DNA of 64,000 bases. It comes from Mesorhizobium atlanticum. GTDB lineage: Bacteria; Pseudomonadota; Alphaproteobacteria; Rhizobiales; Rhizobiaceae. Location: NCBI RefSeq assembly GCF_003289965.1, contig NZ_QMBQ01000002.1:1-64000 (forward strand), read 5' to 3'. This document shows, one piece after another, positions 8,722 through 17,166 of the stretch (position 1 is its first letter; each line of letters opens with the position of its first letter). The position numbers and the translations under genes are program-made. The notes beneath the pieces are model-generated. The model was not told the origin of the DNA, did no database searches, and worked only from the letters and a program-made list of their open reading frames with translations.

Positions 8722-9669
8722 ATGACAAATCGCAGACATTTCCTACGCACGACCGCACTGGCCGCGACGCTGCTGGCAGGGGGCATGCTGTCCGGCGCCG
8801 CCTTCGCCGAGGAGAAGATCAAGATCGGTTTCAGCCAAGGTACGATGAACCACCCGTGGCGCGTGGCCATGGTGGAAGGCAACAAGAAGTACGCAGCCGA
8901 ACATTATCCGGACGTCGATCTCATCATCACCGACGGCAACAACGATGCCTCCAAGCAGGTGGCCGACGTCGAAAACCTGATCGCTCAGGGCATCAAGGTG
9001 CTGATGATCTCGCCGCTGACCGAGCAGGCGCTCACGCCCGTCGTCAAGGAGGCCATGGATGCAGGCATCAAGGTCGTCACGCTCGACCGCAAGGTGAATA
9101 CGCCGGTGACGGTCCATGTCGGCGGTGAAAATCTTCCGCTCGGCGTCGGAGCGGGCGAGTTCCTCGCCAAGAAGTTGAATGGGAAGGGCAACATCATCGA
9201 GCTTCAGGGCACCGCGGGGGCTTCCGCCACCATAGACCGCAACAAGGGCTTCGCCGAAGCGATCGCGAAGTTTCCGGACATGAAGGTCGTCGCCTCGCAG
9301 AACTGCGACTATACGCGTGACAAGGCGGTCAAGTTCATGGAGGACATGGTTCAGCGCTTCGGGCCGGGCCAGATCCAGGCCGTTTACGCGCACAATGACG
9401 AGATGGCGCTCGGCGCCATACAGGTGCTTGAGGCAGCCGGCAGGCTGAACGAGGTGTCTGTCGTCGGCATCGACGGCCAGGAAACCGCGTTCGAAGCCGT
9501 CAAGCAGGGCAAGCTGGCGGCGACCTTCGTCTACCCATTCGTGGCCCCGGAAGGCATCGAGACCGCCTACAAGGTCGCCAAAGGAGAACAGGTCCCGCCG
9601 ACCATCACGCTGCCCACAGTTTCCGTCACCGCGGACAATATCGCGCAGATGATCGGAAAGGGCTTCTGA
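8722..9669 (+). CDS. Sugar ABC importer periplasmic binding protein (RbsB type)
   Basis: A 315-residue periplasmic binding protein of the Peripla_BP_4 class. A signal peptide covers about the first 30 residues (RRHFLR start, cleavage near AAFA-EE), and its paired arginines may mean Tat export. The mature part starts with KIKIGFSQGTMNHPWR, typical of ribose-type receptors. A strong ribosome site (GGAGG) precedes the ATG. It delivers the unknown ligand to the permease at 7641 and ATPase at 3824. Confidence 0.93.
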   Translation: MTNRRHFLRTTALAATLLAGGMLSGAAFAEEKIKIGFSQGTMNHPWRVAMVEGNKKYAAEHYPDVDLIITDGNNDASKQVADVENLIAQGIKVLMISPLTEQALTPVVKEAMDAGIKVVTLDRKVNTPVTVHVGGENLPLGVGAGEFLAKKLNGKGNIIELQGTAGASATIDRNKGFAEAIAKFPDMKVVASQNCDYTRDKAVKFMEDMVQRFGPGQIQAVYAHNDEMALGAIQVLEAAGRLNEVSVVGIDGQETAFEAVKQGKLAATFVYPFVAPEGIETAYKVAKGEQVPPTITLPTVSVTADNIAQMIGKGF

Positions 9670-9684
9670 GGCCACGATTCATTG

Positions 9685-9707
9685 GGACGCCGCGACTTGC
9701 GGCGTCC
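9685..9707 (+). terminator. Stem-loop after the binding-protein gene
   Basis: A perfect 9-bp stem GGACGCCGC / GCGGCGTCC with a 5-nt loop lies 15 bp after the stop codon. The trailing bases (TGCCATTTC) hold only a short T-run. It may be a partial terminator or a 3' stability hairpin that lowers expression of the downstream enzymes. Confidence 0.55.
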
Positions 9708-9729
9708 TGCCATTTCTGAAGGGAATCCG

Positions 9730-10689
9730 ATGATGAGCGAGAAGAGACAATTTGTTGCCAAAGGCGTCATCCCAGCCTGCCTGATGCCGTTCAGCGCCGA
9801 CCTGGCCGTCGACGAGGGCGCCTATCGCCGGCATCTTGGCGACGTCGGGTCCGTGGAAGGTATCTCGGGTATCACCATCAACGGACATGCCGCCGAAGTG
9901 CACGCGCTCACGATCGAGGAACAATTCCGTGCGATCGTCGTGACCAAGGATGTCCTGCAAGACAGGGTCCCGACCATCGTCGGCATCTATACCAATTCGA
10001 GCCTGGAGGCCGCCCGCATCGCTGCCTATGCGGAGCATGAAGGCGCCGATGCTCTGCTGGTGTTTCCCCCTGACTTCATGACGCTTGGCGGGCATCTCAG
10101 GCCTGAGATGATCTACGAGCATCTGCGGCGCATTACGGATGCATCGGGGCTGCCGATCATTCTTTTCCAGTATCCGCTCGCCTCAAATCTTGCCTATCCG
10201 TTGCCGACTCTGCTGGAGCTTTGCCGTCGCTTCCCATCCATTGTCGCCATCAAGGACCAATGCGGTGACGGCAACCTGCACGAACGTCAGATACGGGAAT
10301 TGAAGGCGCTCGATCGGCCAGTGAATACGCTGACCACCCACAGTGCCTGGCTGCTTGGGTCGCTGGCTCTCGGATGTGACGGGCTCCTGTCGGGGGCCGG
10401 AAGTGTCATCGCCGATCTGCAGGTTGCGCTATTTCGCGCCGTGCAGGCGAACGACCTGAAGACTGCCAGGGCGATCAACGATCGCATTTATCCGACAGTC
10501 AGGGCTTTCTATGACGCGCCACTTCTCGATATGCACAATCGCATGAAAGAGGCACTTGTGATCCTCGGTCGATTGGACGAAGCCCACGTCAGGCCACCAC
10601 TGATGAAGCCTGGTGTTGCCGAAATCGAAAAGATCCGCGGACTGCTGGCTAAAGCTGGTCTCAGCGCGGGATACAGAAAGGTCGCCTGA
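9730..10689 (+). CDS. DHDPS/NAL-family class I aldolase or hydratase-aldolase
   Basis: A 319-residue (beta/alpha)8 enzyme of the dihydrodipicolinate synthase family. Schiff-base Lys175 (VAIKD) and the partner Tyr148 (FQYP) are in place. The substrate-carboxylate loop, usually GTTGE, reads NGHAAE (51-56), so lysine biosynthesis is unlikely. Catabolic members cleave or dehydrate 2-keto acids. The ATG at 9730 follows GAAGGGA; the frame is open further upstream without a ribosome site. The following hydratase gene starts 3 bp after its stop, so it belongs to the cluster. Confidence 0.88.
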   Translation: MMSEKRQFVAKGVIPACLMPFSADLAVDEGAYRRHLGDVGSVEGISGITINGHAAEVHALTIEEQFRAIVVTKDVLQDRVPTIVGIYTNSSLEAARIAAYAEHEGADALLVFPPDFMTLGGHLRPEMIYEHLRRITDASGLPIILFQYPLASNLAYPLPTLLELCRRFPSIVAIKDQCGDGNLHERQIRELKALDRPVNTLTTHSAWLLGSLALGCDGLLSGAGSVIADLQVALFRAVQANDLKTARAINDRIYPTVRAFYDAPLLDMHNRMKEALVILGRLDEAHVRPPLMKPGVAEIEKIRGLLAKAGLSAGYRKVA

Positions 10690-10692
10690 TCG

Positions 10693-11469
10693 ATGACCGA
10701 CGCCCTCGTGCGGACCGAGGAACCATCTCCCGGCATCCGCCTGCTGACACTCAATCGGCCCGAAAAGCTGAACGCGCTATCAAAGGAATTACTCGGCGAA
10801 TTGCGCGATTTGCTCGCGATCTATGATGCCGATGCGAGCGTTGGCTGCGTGGTCTTGACCGGTGCAGGACGCGCCTTTGCGGCGGGGGCGGACATTTCAG
10901 ACATGCTGGAACGAGGAGTTGCCTCCTACAGCGATCCGGAGCGACTGGTTTGTTGGCGTGCGATCGAGGGCTTTTCCAAGCCGACCATCGCCGCCGTCAA
11001 CGGCTACGCTCTGGGCGGCGGTCTCGAACTTGCTCTGCTGTGCGACATCGTCATCGCTTCCGATGCGGCGAAATTTGCCACGCCGGAAATCAAGATCGGC
11101 TCCTTCCCTGGTGACGGGGGCACGCAGCGCCTGCCTCGTCTGGTTGGCAAGTCCTTCGCCATGCAAATGGTGCTGACTGGAGAGATGGTCGACGCGGCGC
11201 TGGCGGAACGCAAAGGGCTGGTCAGCGAGGTGGTCGCGCCTGAAAGGCTGTTGCCCAGGGCGCTGGAAATCGCTGCCGCGATCGCTGCCAAGTCGGTCGC
11301 CATCACCCCCTATGCCAAAAGGGCAGTGCTGGCGGCGTTCGAGACCGATCTGAAATCCGGGCTGGAGATCGAGCACCGGCTGACGGTCGAGGCATTCGCG
11401 AAGGAGGACCGCATCGAGGGCTTGCGAGCCTTCGCCGAGAAACGGCCGCCTGTGTTCAAGGGCAGGTAG
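10693..11469 (+). CDS. Enoyl-CoA hydratase/isomerase family protein
   Basis: A 258-residue crotonase-fold enzyme acting on CoA thioesters. The oxyanion-hole segments (FAAGADIS near 62-69 and GYALGGG at 104-110) are present. Both glutamates matching rat mitochondrial hydratase Glu144 and Glu164 are conserved (Glu112 and Glu132), so hydratase activity is plausible. Presence beside a CoA-transferase and a class I aldolase suggests hydration or C-C cleavage of an enoyl-CoA intermediate. Confidence 0.92.
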   Translation: MTDALVRTEEPSPGIRLLTLNRPEKLNALSKELLGELRDLLAIYDADASVGCVVLTGAGRAFAAGADISDMLERGVASYSDPERLVCWRAIEGFSKPTIAAVNGYALGGGLELALLCDIVIASDAAKFATPEIKIGSFPGDGGTQRLPRLVGKSFAMQMVLTGEMVDAALAERKGLVSEVVAPERLLPRALEIAAAIAAKSVAITPYAKRAVLAAFETDLKSGLEIEHRLTVEAFAKEDRIEGLRAFAEKRPPVFKGR

Positions 11470-11507
11470 GCCCTTGCGATCTGGTGCGAACTAGGGTGGA
11501 GAAGTCT

Positions 11508-13121
11508 ATGTGGGATTACATCATCGTCGGCGCCGGCTCGGCGGGTTGCGTGCTGGCCAACCGCTTGTCGGAAGATCCTGAGGTCAAGGTGCTGCTTTTG
11601 GAGGCTGGCAGTCGTGACTGGAATCCGATGATCCACATTCCCGGCGGCATCGGCAAGTTGTTTGGTCCCGGCGTCAACTGGCGTTTTCATACCGTCCCTC
11701 AGACGAATCTCGACAACCGCTCCATCTGGTATCCGCAGGGCAAGACGCTTGGCGGCTCGAGCTCGATCAACGCCATGATCTACATCCGCTGCCAGAGGGA
11801 GGACTATGACAACTGGGCGGTTCTCGGCAACGAAGGGTGGGCCTACGAGGATGTCCTACCCTATTTCCGGAAGTCTGAGGACAATGACCGGCTGGTCAAT
11901 CGCTATCACGGTCAGGGTGGTCCGCTATGTGTTTCCGATCAGGTCGGCCCGCACCCGCTGACCCGGGCCTTCGTGCGCGCGGTGCAGCAGTATGGCCTGC
12001 CGTACAATCCGGATTTCAACGGCGATACGATGTATGGCGCCGGCTTCTATCAAGTTACTTGCCGGGATGGACGCCGGCGTTCGTCCGCCGTCTCCTATCT
12101 GCATCCCGTCAGCAAGCGCGCCAACCTAACGGTCAGAACACATGCCAGGGTCACTCGCGTGGTGGTCGAGGCCGGACGCGCGGTTGGTGTCGAACTGGCG
12201 CAGGGGCGGTCGCGGCAAGTCCTGCGCGCTGGTCGGGAAGTGATCGTCTCCGCAGGCGCAATCAACTCGCCGCGCCTGCTGCTCCTGTCCGGCATCGGGC
12301 CGGCCGATGAGCTGAAAGCGCTTGGGATTTCTCCGGTGTGCGATCTTCCGGGCGTTGGCCGCAACCTGCAGGATCATCTATGCACCAACGTCCATCTGAC
12401 GCTGAAGGACCCGATCAGCTATGACGGTCAGGACCGCTATCCCAAGGCACTTCTGCACGGCATGCGCTGGCTGCTCTATCGCGACGGCCCGGCCGCTTCG
12501 GTCATTGTCGAAGGCGGCGGTTTCTTTCGGACAGAGGGTGCGACCCGACCCGACCTGCAGATCCATATCGCGCCGGCCATGGTGGTGCGCGGCGGTCAGA
12601 CGAGGCTTGATGGGCACGGCTTCACGATCAACTCGACGTTTCTGCGGCCGCGCAGCATAGGTTCAGTCAAGCTTCGCTCGGCCAACCCCGAGGAGGAGCC
12701 GCTGGTCGATCCTAACTATCTTTCGGACCCATACGATCGAGCCATGGCGCTGAAGTCGGTCCGCATCATTCGCGAAGTGTTGGCGCAGAGCGAGATCGCC
12801 AAATTCATCAAGGTCGAGCGGCTGCCAGGGCCTTCCGCGAAAAGCGATGAGGAGATCATGTCCTATATCAGGCAGTATGCCTGCTGCGACTACCATCCCG
12901 TAGGCACCTGCAAGATGGGCATCGACGAAATGTCGGTCGTCGATCCGCAATTGCGGCTGCGCGGGATAGAAAGATTGCGGGTGATCGATTCCTCGATCAT
13001 GCCGGTGCTCATCAGCGGCAACACGAATGGGCCGACGATGATGATTGGAGAGAAGGGCGCGGATTTCATAAGAGGCGTTCGGTTCGCCCGCTCTCATCCC
13101 GCAATGGCGGCAGTCGCCTGA
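11508..13121 (+). CDS. GMC-family FAD oxidoreductase (choline-dehydrogenase-like)
   Basis: A 537-residue glucose-methanol-choline oxidoreductase. The FAD-binding motif GAGSAG is at residues 8-13, and the GMC signature GKTLGGSSSINAM lies near 80. The catalytic pair His463 (DYHPVGTC) and Asn507 (GNTNGPT) is intact, 44 residues apart as in the family. I chose ATG 11508, preceded by GGTGGAG, over an upstream GTG. It oxidises an alcohol to an aldehyde or ketone and could feed the aldehyde dehydrogenase of this cluster. Confidence 0.92.
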   Translation: MWDYIIVGAGSAGCVLANRLSEDPEVKVLLLEAGSRDWNPMIHIPGGIGKLFGPGVNWRFHTVPQTNLDNRSIWYPQGKTLGGSSSINAMIYIRCQREDYDNWAVLGNEGWAYEDVLPYFRKSEDNDRLVNRYHGQGGPLCVSDQVGPHPLTRAFVRAVQQYGLPYNPDFNGDTMYGAGFYQVTCRDGRRRSSAVSYLHPVSKRANLTVRTHARVTRVVVEAGRAVGVELAQGRSRQVLRAGREVIVSAGAINSPRLLLLSGIGPADELKALGISPVCDLPGVGRNLQDHLCTNVHLTLKDPISYDGQDRYPKALLHGMRWLLYRDGPAASVIVEGGGFFRTEGATRPDLQIHIAPAMVVRGGQTRLDGHGFTINSTFLRPRSIGSVKLRSANPEEEPLVDPNYLSDPYDRAMALKSVRIIREVLAQSEIAKFIKVERLPGPSAKSDEEIMSYIRQYACCDYHPVGTCKMGIDEMSVVDPQLRLRGIERLRVIDSSIMPVLISGNTNGPTMMIGEKGADFIRGVRFARSHPAMAAVA

Positions 13122-13136
13122 GCTGGGGACCGATCC

Positions 13137-13421
13137 GTGCAATTCCTCGTTCTGTCTCGCCGCCGGACTGATCAGTTCAGTGACGTGGACTTCGAACAAC
13201 TGGTGCCCGGCGAGGGTGCGCAGGCCCGCTATCTCTACAGCCTCGGCTTTACGAGGCAAATCTGGCACCGCGGTGACGTTCCCGGCGCCTGCCAGATCGT
13301 CGAGGCAAAGGATGCGAGTGAAGTTCACGAGAAATTGGCGACGCTCCCGCTGGCGCGAGCGGGAATGCTTGATTTCGACATTGTACCGCTGAAGCCCTAT
13401 GCGGGCTTCAGCAACCGGTGA
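13137..13421 (+). CDS. Small muconolactone-isomerase-like protein
   Basis: A 94-residue protein starting at GTG. The pattern (MQFLVLSRR at the start, RQIWHRGDVPGACQIVEA in the middle, LPLARAGMLDFDIVPLKPY at the end) resembles muconolactone delta-isomerase and related ferredoxin-like-fold proteins. It starts 15 bp after the GMC gene, so it is probably the last gene of the cluster. It might isomerise a lactone or act as a small accessory protein. Family placement is from memory of the pattern and only moderately secure. Confidence 0.65.
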   Translation: MQFLVLSRRRTDQFSDVDFEQLVPGEGAQARYLYSLGFTRQIWHRGDVPGACQIVEAKDASEVHEKLATLPLARAGMLDFDIVPLKPYAGFSNR

Positions 13422-13726
13422 CTTTATGGCGGACATTATCCAGGCTGGACGCAAGGGTCGGCCCGATTATCTGGAAGCTGACGACCTGCGTCGGGCCCCA
13501 AAGCCCTAACCACGCCGTTCCACAATCAGAGGCCGACTGGGAGTTCCCATGCTGCATTCCGACCTCCGCTCGAATTGCGCGTGCACAACGGGGTCTCGAT
13601 CCGCAATGGTGCAAACGTGATCGAATTTCCATTCTGGGGGGCGAGTCAGTAGAAGGCTAGCGCCAATACACCTCTGCAACCGATTTCGTCTGTTACCGGA
13701 CTTCGCAAGCAGGCTCGACAGGCTCA

Positions 13727-13747
13727 AAATCCTGTCCCCGCAACCAA
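13727..13747 (+). other. attR-like direct repeat (displaced tRNA-fMet tail)
   Basis: A perfect 21-bp copy of the tRNA-fMet 3' end (225-245), including CCA. Partial similarity extends upstream (ACAGGCTC against ACAGGTTC). No upstream tRNA half is present, so this is not a functional tRNA. It marks the right boundary of the island. Confidence 0.75.
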
Positions 13748-13753
13748 ACAAAC

Positions 13754-13784
13754 AAACGCCCGCGAAAGCGGGCGTTTTGTTTTT
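13754..13784 (+). terminator. Rho-independent terminator, probably the ancestral tRNA-fMet terminator
   Basis: A perfect 10-bp stem AAACGCCCGC / GCGGGCGTTT with a GAAA tetraloop is followed by TGTTTTT. It sits 6 bp after the displaced tRNA tail, in the position expected for the original tRNA terminator before the island entered. Confidence 0.85.
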
Positions 13785-13892
13785 GGCCCCGCGCTTCTTT
13801 CCAACTCGACTTGCCAGAACTTTGCGGCGATGGTCGCCTGACGCCGCGCTGCCGCAAATCCGGCCGCCGGCGCAAAGCATGAGGAGAGGAAA

Positions 13893-14534
13893 ATGCGGCA
13901 GGCGCTGATCGTATGGGGCGGCTGGGAGGGCCACGAGCCCGAAGCAGGGGCACGTGCCGTCAAGGCGATGCTCGAGGAAGAAGGCTTTGCCGTGCGTGTC
14001 GAGAACACGACCGCGGTCTTCGCCGACCCGGCCATCGCCGAGCTCAGCCTGATCGTGCCGATCTACACCATGTCCAAAATTGCCAAGGACGAGGTGGCCA
14101 ACCTGACCAGGGCCGTCGAGAACGGGGTTGGCCTTGGCGGCTATCACGGCGGCATGGGCGACGCGTTTCGCGAATCGCCCGAATACCAGTTCATGTGCGG
14201 CGGGCAATGGGTCGCGCATCCGGGCAACATCATCGACTATCATGTGAACGTGACGCGGCGCGACGATCCGATCATGCAGGGCATCGAGGATTTTCCTTAC
14301 CGCTCCGAACAATATTACATGCATGTCGACCCTTCGAACGAAGTGTTGGCGACGACAACCTTCTCGGGCGAACATGCGCCATGGATCGACGGCGTCGTCA
14401 TGCCGGTGGTCTGGAAGCGCAGACACGGCAAGGGGCGGGTGTTCTATTCCTCGCTCGGTCACGCAGCATCGGAATTCCAGGTGCCGCAGATGCGCACCAT
14501 CCTGCGCCGCGGACTGGCATGGGCCGCGCGCTAA
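13893..14534 (+). CDS. ThuA-family protein
   Basis: A 213-residue protein of the ThuA-like (trehalose-utilisation) group with a class I glutamine-amidotransferase-like fold. Supporting features are the N-terminal ALIVWGGWEGHEP, GLGGYHGGMGDAF near 85 and the C-terminal segment KGRVFYSSLGHA. ThuA proteins accompany rhizobial trehalose/sucrose catabolism, but their reaction is not firmly defined. A strong GAGGAGAGG ribosome site precedes the ATG. It stands alone just outside the island. Confidence 0.85.
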   Translation: MRQALIVWGGWEGHEPEAGARAVKAMLEEEGFAVRVENTTAVFADPAIAELSLIVPIYTMSKIAKDEVANLTRAVENGVGLGGYHGGMGDAFRESPEYQFMCGGQWVAHPGNIIDYHVNVTRRDDPIMQGIEDFPYRSEQYYMHVDPSNEVLATTTFSGEHAPWIDGVVMPVVWKRRHGKGRVFYSSLGHAASEFQVPQMRTILRRGLAWAAR

Positions 14535-14701
14535 GCGATCGGCTCAAAGCTGGCTAAACGCTTCTAGAGCGGCATCACATACTCGCAGATTGCATCTGAG
14601 ATCGTCTAGGCAGCGATAACCAGGGCAAAGGACGCGAACGCGGAACTCTTCTCCTTCAACACGTGACGGCCAACGGGCGTTTCCCAACCGAAAAACCAGA
14701 G

Positions 14702-15730
14702 CTACCCGATCTGCTCGAAGGTGCATTGCTTGGGAGCCTTGTCCGGCCGCCAACGCAGGAGCTTGGTGCCGTGCCGGAAGCGGTCGCCGGTGACATGGTC
14801 GAAGCGGACTTCGACGACCAGTTCCGGGCGCAACGGCTCCCATTCCCCGCTGCGTTCCGTGCTCCATCGGCTCGGACCGCCCGGCGCCTTGCCGGTGAAG
14901 CCCGGCCCGCCGCGCAACGCCTCAAGCCTCTTGGTCAACATAGCGCGCTCGTTGTCGGCGATGGTCGAGGTGAAGCCGACATGATTGAGCAGGCCTTGAC
15001 CGTCATAGAGGCCAAGCAGTAGCGAGCCGACTTGCCGTTTGCCGTTGAGATAGCGAAAGCCGCCGACGACACAATCGGCCGTACGCAGTTTTTTGACCTT
15101 CACCATCACCCGCTCGCCTGGCTGGTAGGGTCCGTCGAGCCGCTTTGCGACAACGCCGTCGGTCGAACCATGGCCGGCGCCTCGCAGCCATTTGCTGGCA
15201 TTGGCGAAACTTGTGGTGCGCGGCGAAAGCCGCAGCGCGGCGTTGCCGAACCGGGCAACGAAATCTTCCAACAAAGGGCGCCGCTCGGACAGGGGAAGCT
15301 CAAGCATGAGCTCGCCGCCTGGCGCCGCGAGCATATCAAAGAGAATCAGCTGCACCGGCGTCTCCACGCTCAGCTTTCGGATGCGGCTTTCGGCCGGATG
15401 AAGCCGCATCTGCAGCGCGTCAAAGGAAGCGCGGCCGTCGATCTCGATGACGATCTCGCCGTCGACGACGAAATCCCGAGCTTTCAGACCCTGCAGCAAA
15501 GCCTTCAATTCTGGGAAGTAGCGGCCGAGCGGTTTGCCCGATTTAGCGCGCAGGTCGACAGCCTGTTTGCCTTTGAAGGCGAGGCAGCGAAAGCCATCCC
15601 ATTTCGGTTCGTATTGCCAGGCCCCGTCGTTGCGCGGCAACGCCTCTGCGGTGCGTGCTTCCATCGGCGGCGTGTCCAAAGGCAGAGGGAAGCCATGTTC
15701 GCCGCGAGCGTAAATTCCGGGATCTTCCAT
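14702..15730 (-). CDS. ATP-dependent DNA ligase (LigC/LigD ligase-domain type)
   Basis: A 342-residue single-domain-pair ligase: adenylation domain plus OB fold. Motif I is YEPKWDGFR with the adenylated Lys43, motif III FDMLA, motif IV TDGVVAKRL and motif V VKVKK. It has no polymerase or nuclease domains, so it is a stand-alone ligase of the kind that backs up non-homologous end joining in rhizobia. No Ku gene is in view. The ATG at 15730 is preferred; a GTG at 15790 would add 20 residues, and neither has a clear ribosome site. Confidence 0.9.
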   Translation of the reverse strand: MEDPGIYARGEHGFPLPLDTPPMEARTAEALPRNDGAWQYEPKWDGFRCLAFKGKQAVDLRAKSGKPLGRYFPELKALLQGLKARDFVVDGEIVIEIDGRASFDALQMRLHPAESRIRKLSVETPVQLILFDMLAAPGGELMLELPLSERRPLLEDFVARFGNAALRLSPRTTSFANASKWLRGAGHGSTDGVVAKRLDGPYQPGERVMVKVKKLRTADCVVGGFRYLNGKRQVGSLLLGLYDGQGLLNHVGFTSTIADNERAMLTKRLEALRGGPGFTGKAPGGPSRWSTERSGEWEPLRPELVVEVRFDHVTGDRFRHGTKLLRWRPDKAPKQCTFEQIG

Positions 15731-15810
15731 CTGCACTGAACGCCGAAGCGCGCATTCAGTTTCGGGTGGCAATGAAATGCGCGGGGTCACAGGGCGGAAA
15801 GTTCGGGAGC

Positions 15811-17166
15811 CTAAACGCTCTCGAGATAGGTCTCGATCTCGAAGTCGCTGACATTCAGCGCGAACGTGTTCAGTTCCTGGCGCTTGCAGGCGACGAAGGC
15901 GTCGCGCAGCATGTCCGGGAAGATCTCGGCTACGCGCGGGCCGGCCTCGAAGGCGGCGATGGCCGAGGCCCAGTCCGGCGGCAGCTTGGCGAGCGTCAGC
16001 CCCTGGCCCTCGCCGCCGGTCGGCTCGCCGGGCGAGAGCTGGCGCTCGATGCCGATCAGCGCCGCGCCGAGGATCGCCGCCAGCACCAGATAGGGATTGG
16101 CGTCGGCGCCGGAGACGCGATGCTCGATGCGGCGCGCAGCCGACGGGCCGCCCGGAATGCGGATTGCCACCATGCGGTTCTCGTAGCCCCAGGCGACGGC
16201 GGTCGGCGCGTAGGATCTCGGCCGCAGCCGGCGGTATGAATTGAAATGCGGCGCAAACACCAGCGTGCTCTGCGCCATCGCGGCCAGCAGGCCGCCGACC
16301 GCGTGACGCATGGTGTCGGAACCCTGGTCGGAGCCGTCGTCGAAGATGTTGCGGCCGTCCTTGTCGAGAACGGAGAAATGCACGTGGAAACCGTTGCCGG
16401 CGCGCTCGCCATAGGGCTTGGCCATGAAGCAGGCGGCGAAGCCATGCTTGCGGGCGATCCCCTTGACGGTGCGCTTGAACAGCACCGCGTCGTCCGCAGC
16501 GCGCAAGGCATCGGGCACATGGTTCAAATTGATCTCGAACTGGCCGACGCCGTTCTCGGCGATCGCGGTATCGACCGGAATGTCCTGCATGCGGCAGGCT
16601 TCGTAGATATCGTGGATGAAGGCTTCGAAATCGTCGACCTCGTCGATCGAGAGCGCCGCGTCGGAATCGAGGCGCCTGCCCGTGACCGGGGATACGGGAC
16701 CGACAGGCCGCTGCGAGGTCGGATCGACGAGGTAGAATTCGAGCTCGGTCGCGGTGACCGGCGTCAGGCCAAGCGCCGCGTAGCGGTCGAGGATGCGGGC
16801 GAGCGCGCGGCGCGGATCGCCGAGATAGGGCGCGCCGCTGTCATCCGCCAGCCAGAGCGGCAGAAGCGCGGTCGGATGGGCCGTCCAGTTGACCGGCAAT
16901 ATGCCGCGTCCGGTCCAGTGGCAAAGCCCGTCGGCGTCGCCGGTCGAGAACACCTGGGCGTTGCCTTCGATGTCCTCGCCCCAGATGTCGAGGCCGATGG
17001 CCGAATAGGGCATGCGCAGCTTGCCTTCGAGCGCCTTGCGCGCTTGCTCGACCGGAATGCGCTTGCCGCGCATGATGCCGTTCAGGTCGCACACCGCCGC
17101 CCTAAGGCTCTGGATGTCGTTCCTGCTTTCGAGCCAGTTCAAAACGTCCGCGATCGCATCGCTCAA
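15811..17166 (-). CDS. Glutamine-synthetase-like gamma-glutamyl-amine ligase (PuuA type)
   Basis: A 451-residue glutamine-synthetase-fold enzyme. The metal-binding TELEFYLVD lies near 145, the ENGVGQFEINL segment near 215, GFHVHFSV near 265, and the ATP-site arginine region NSYRRLRP near 315. Its divergent N-terminus and length match gamma-glutamylpolyamine synthetases rather than GlnA. It probably ligates glutamate to an amine for catabolism. It is separated from the downstream-oriented GntR gene by a repeat-bearing gap. Confidence 0.88.
   Translation of the reverse strand: MSDAIADVLNWLESRNDIQSLRAAVCDLNGIMRGKRIPVEQARKALEGKLRMPYSAIGLDIWGEDIEGNAQVFSTGDADGLCHWTGRGILPVNWTAHPTALLPLWLADDSGAPYLGDPRRALARILDRYAALGLTPVTATELEFYLVDPTSQRPVGPVSPVTGRRLDSDAALSIDEVDDFEAFIHDIYEACRMQDIPVDTAIAENGVGQFEINLNHVPDALRAADDAVLFKRTVKGIARKHGFAACFMAKPYGERAGNGFHVHFSVLDKDGRNIFDDGSDQGSDTMRHAVGGLLAAMAQSTLVFAPHFNSYRRLRPRSYAPTAVAWGYENRMVAIRIPGGPSAARRIEHRVSGADANPYLVLAAILGAALIGIERQLSPGEPTGGEGQGLTLAKLPPDWASAIAAFEAGPRVAEIFPDMLRDAFVACKRQELNTFALNVSDFEIETYLESV

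Larger units (their letters stand above)
246..13726. mobile_element. Putative 13.5-kb genomic island inserted at tRNA-fMet
   Basis: The segment is bounded by the tRNA-fMet 3' end and its 21-bp perfect duplicate. It carries one coherent cargo: a LacI regulator divergent from a CoA-dependent catabolic and transport cluster. The duplicate tail is followed by a strong terminator that probably served the tRNA before insertion. No integrase, excisionase or mobilisation gene is visible inside. It may therefore be an immobilised island, a cis-mobilisable cargo element, or one end of a formerly larger element. The boundaries are seen directly; the mobile origin is inferred. Confidence 0.6.
13422..13892. 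other. Gene-poor stretch holding the right island junction
   Basis: No convincing gene is visible in these 471 bases. The stretch contains the end of the island, the duplicated tRNA tail at 13727-13747 and the terminator at 13754-13784. The ribosome site for the ThuA-like gene (GAGGAGAGG, 13880-13888) lies at its right end. Confidence 0.7.

Noticed and set aside
13681..13747. Second tRNA gene at the right island end
   Set aside because: Only the T-arm 3' side and acceptor tail are present; there is no D-arm or anticodon arm, so it is an attachment remnant.
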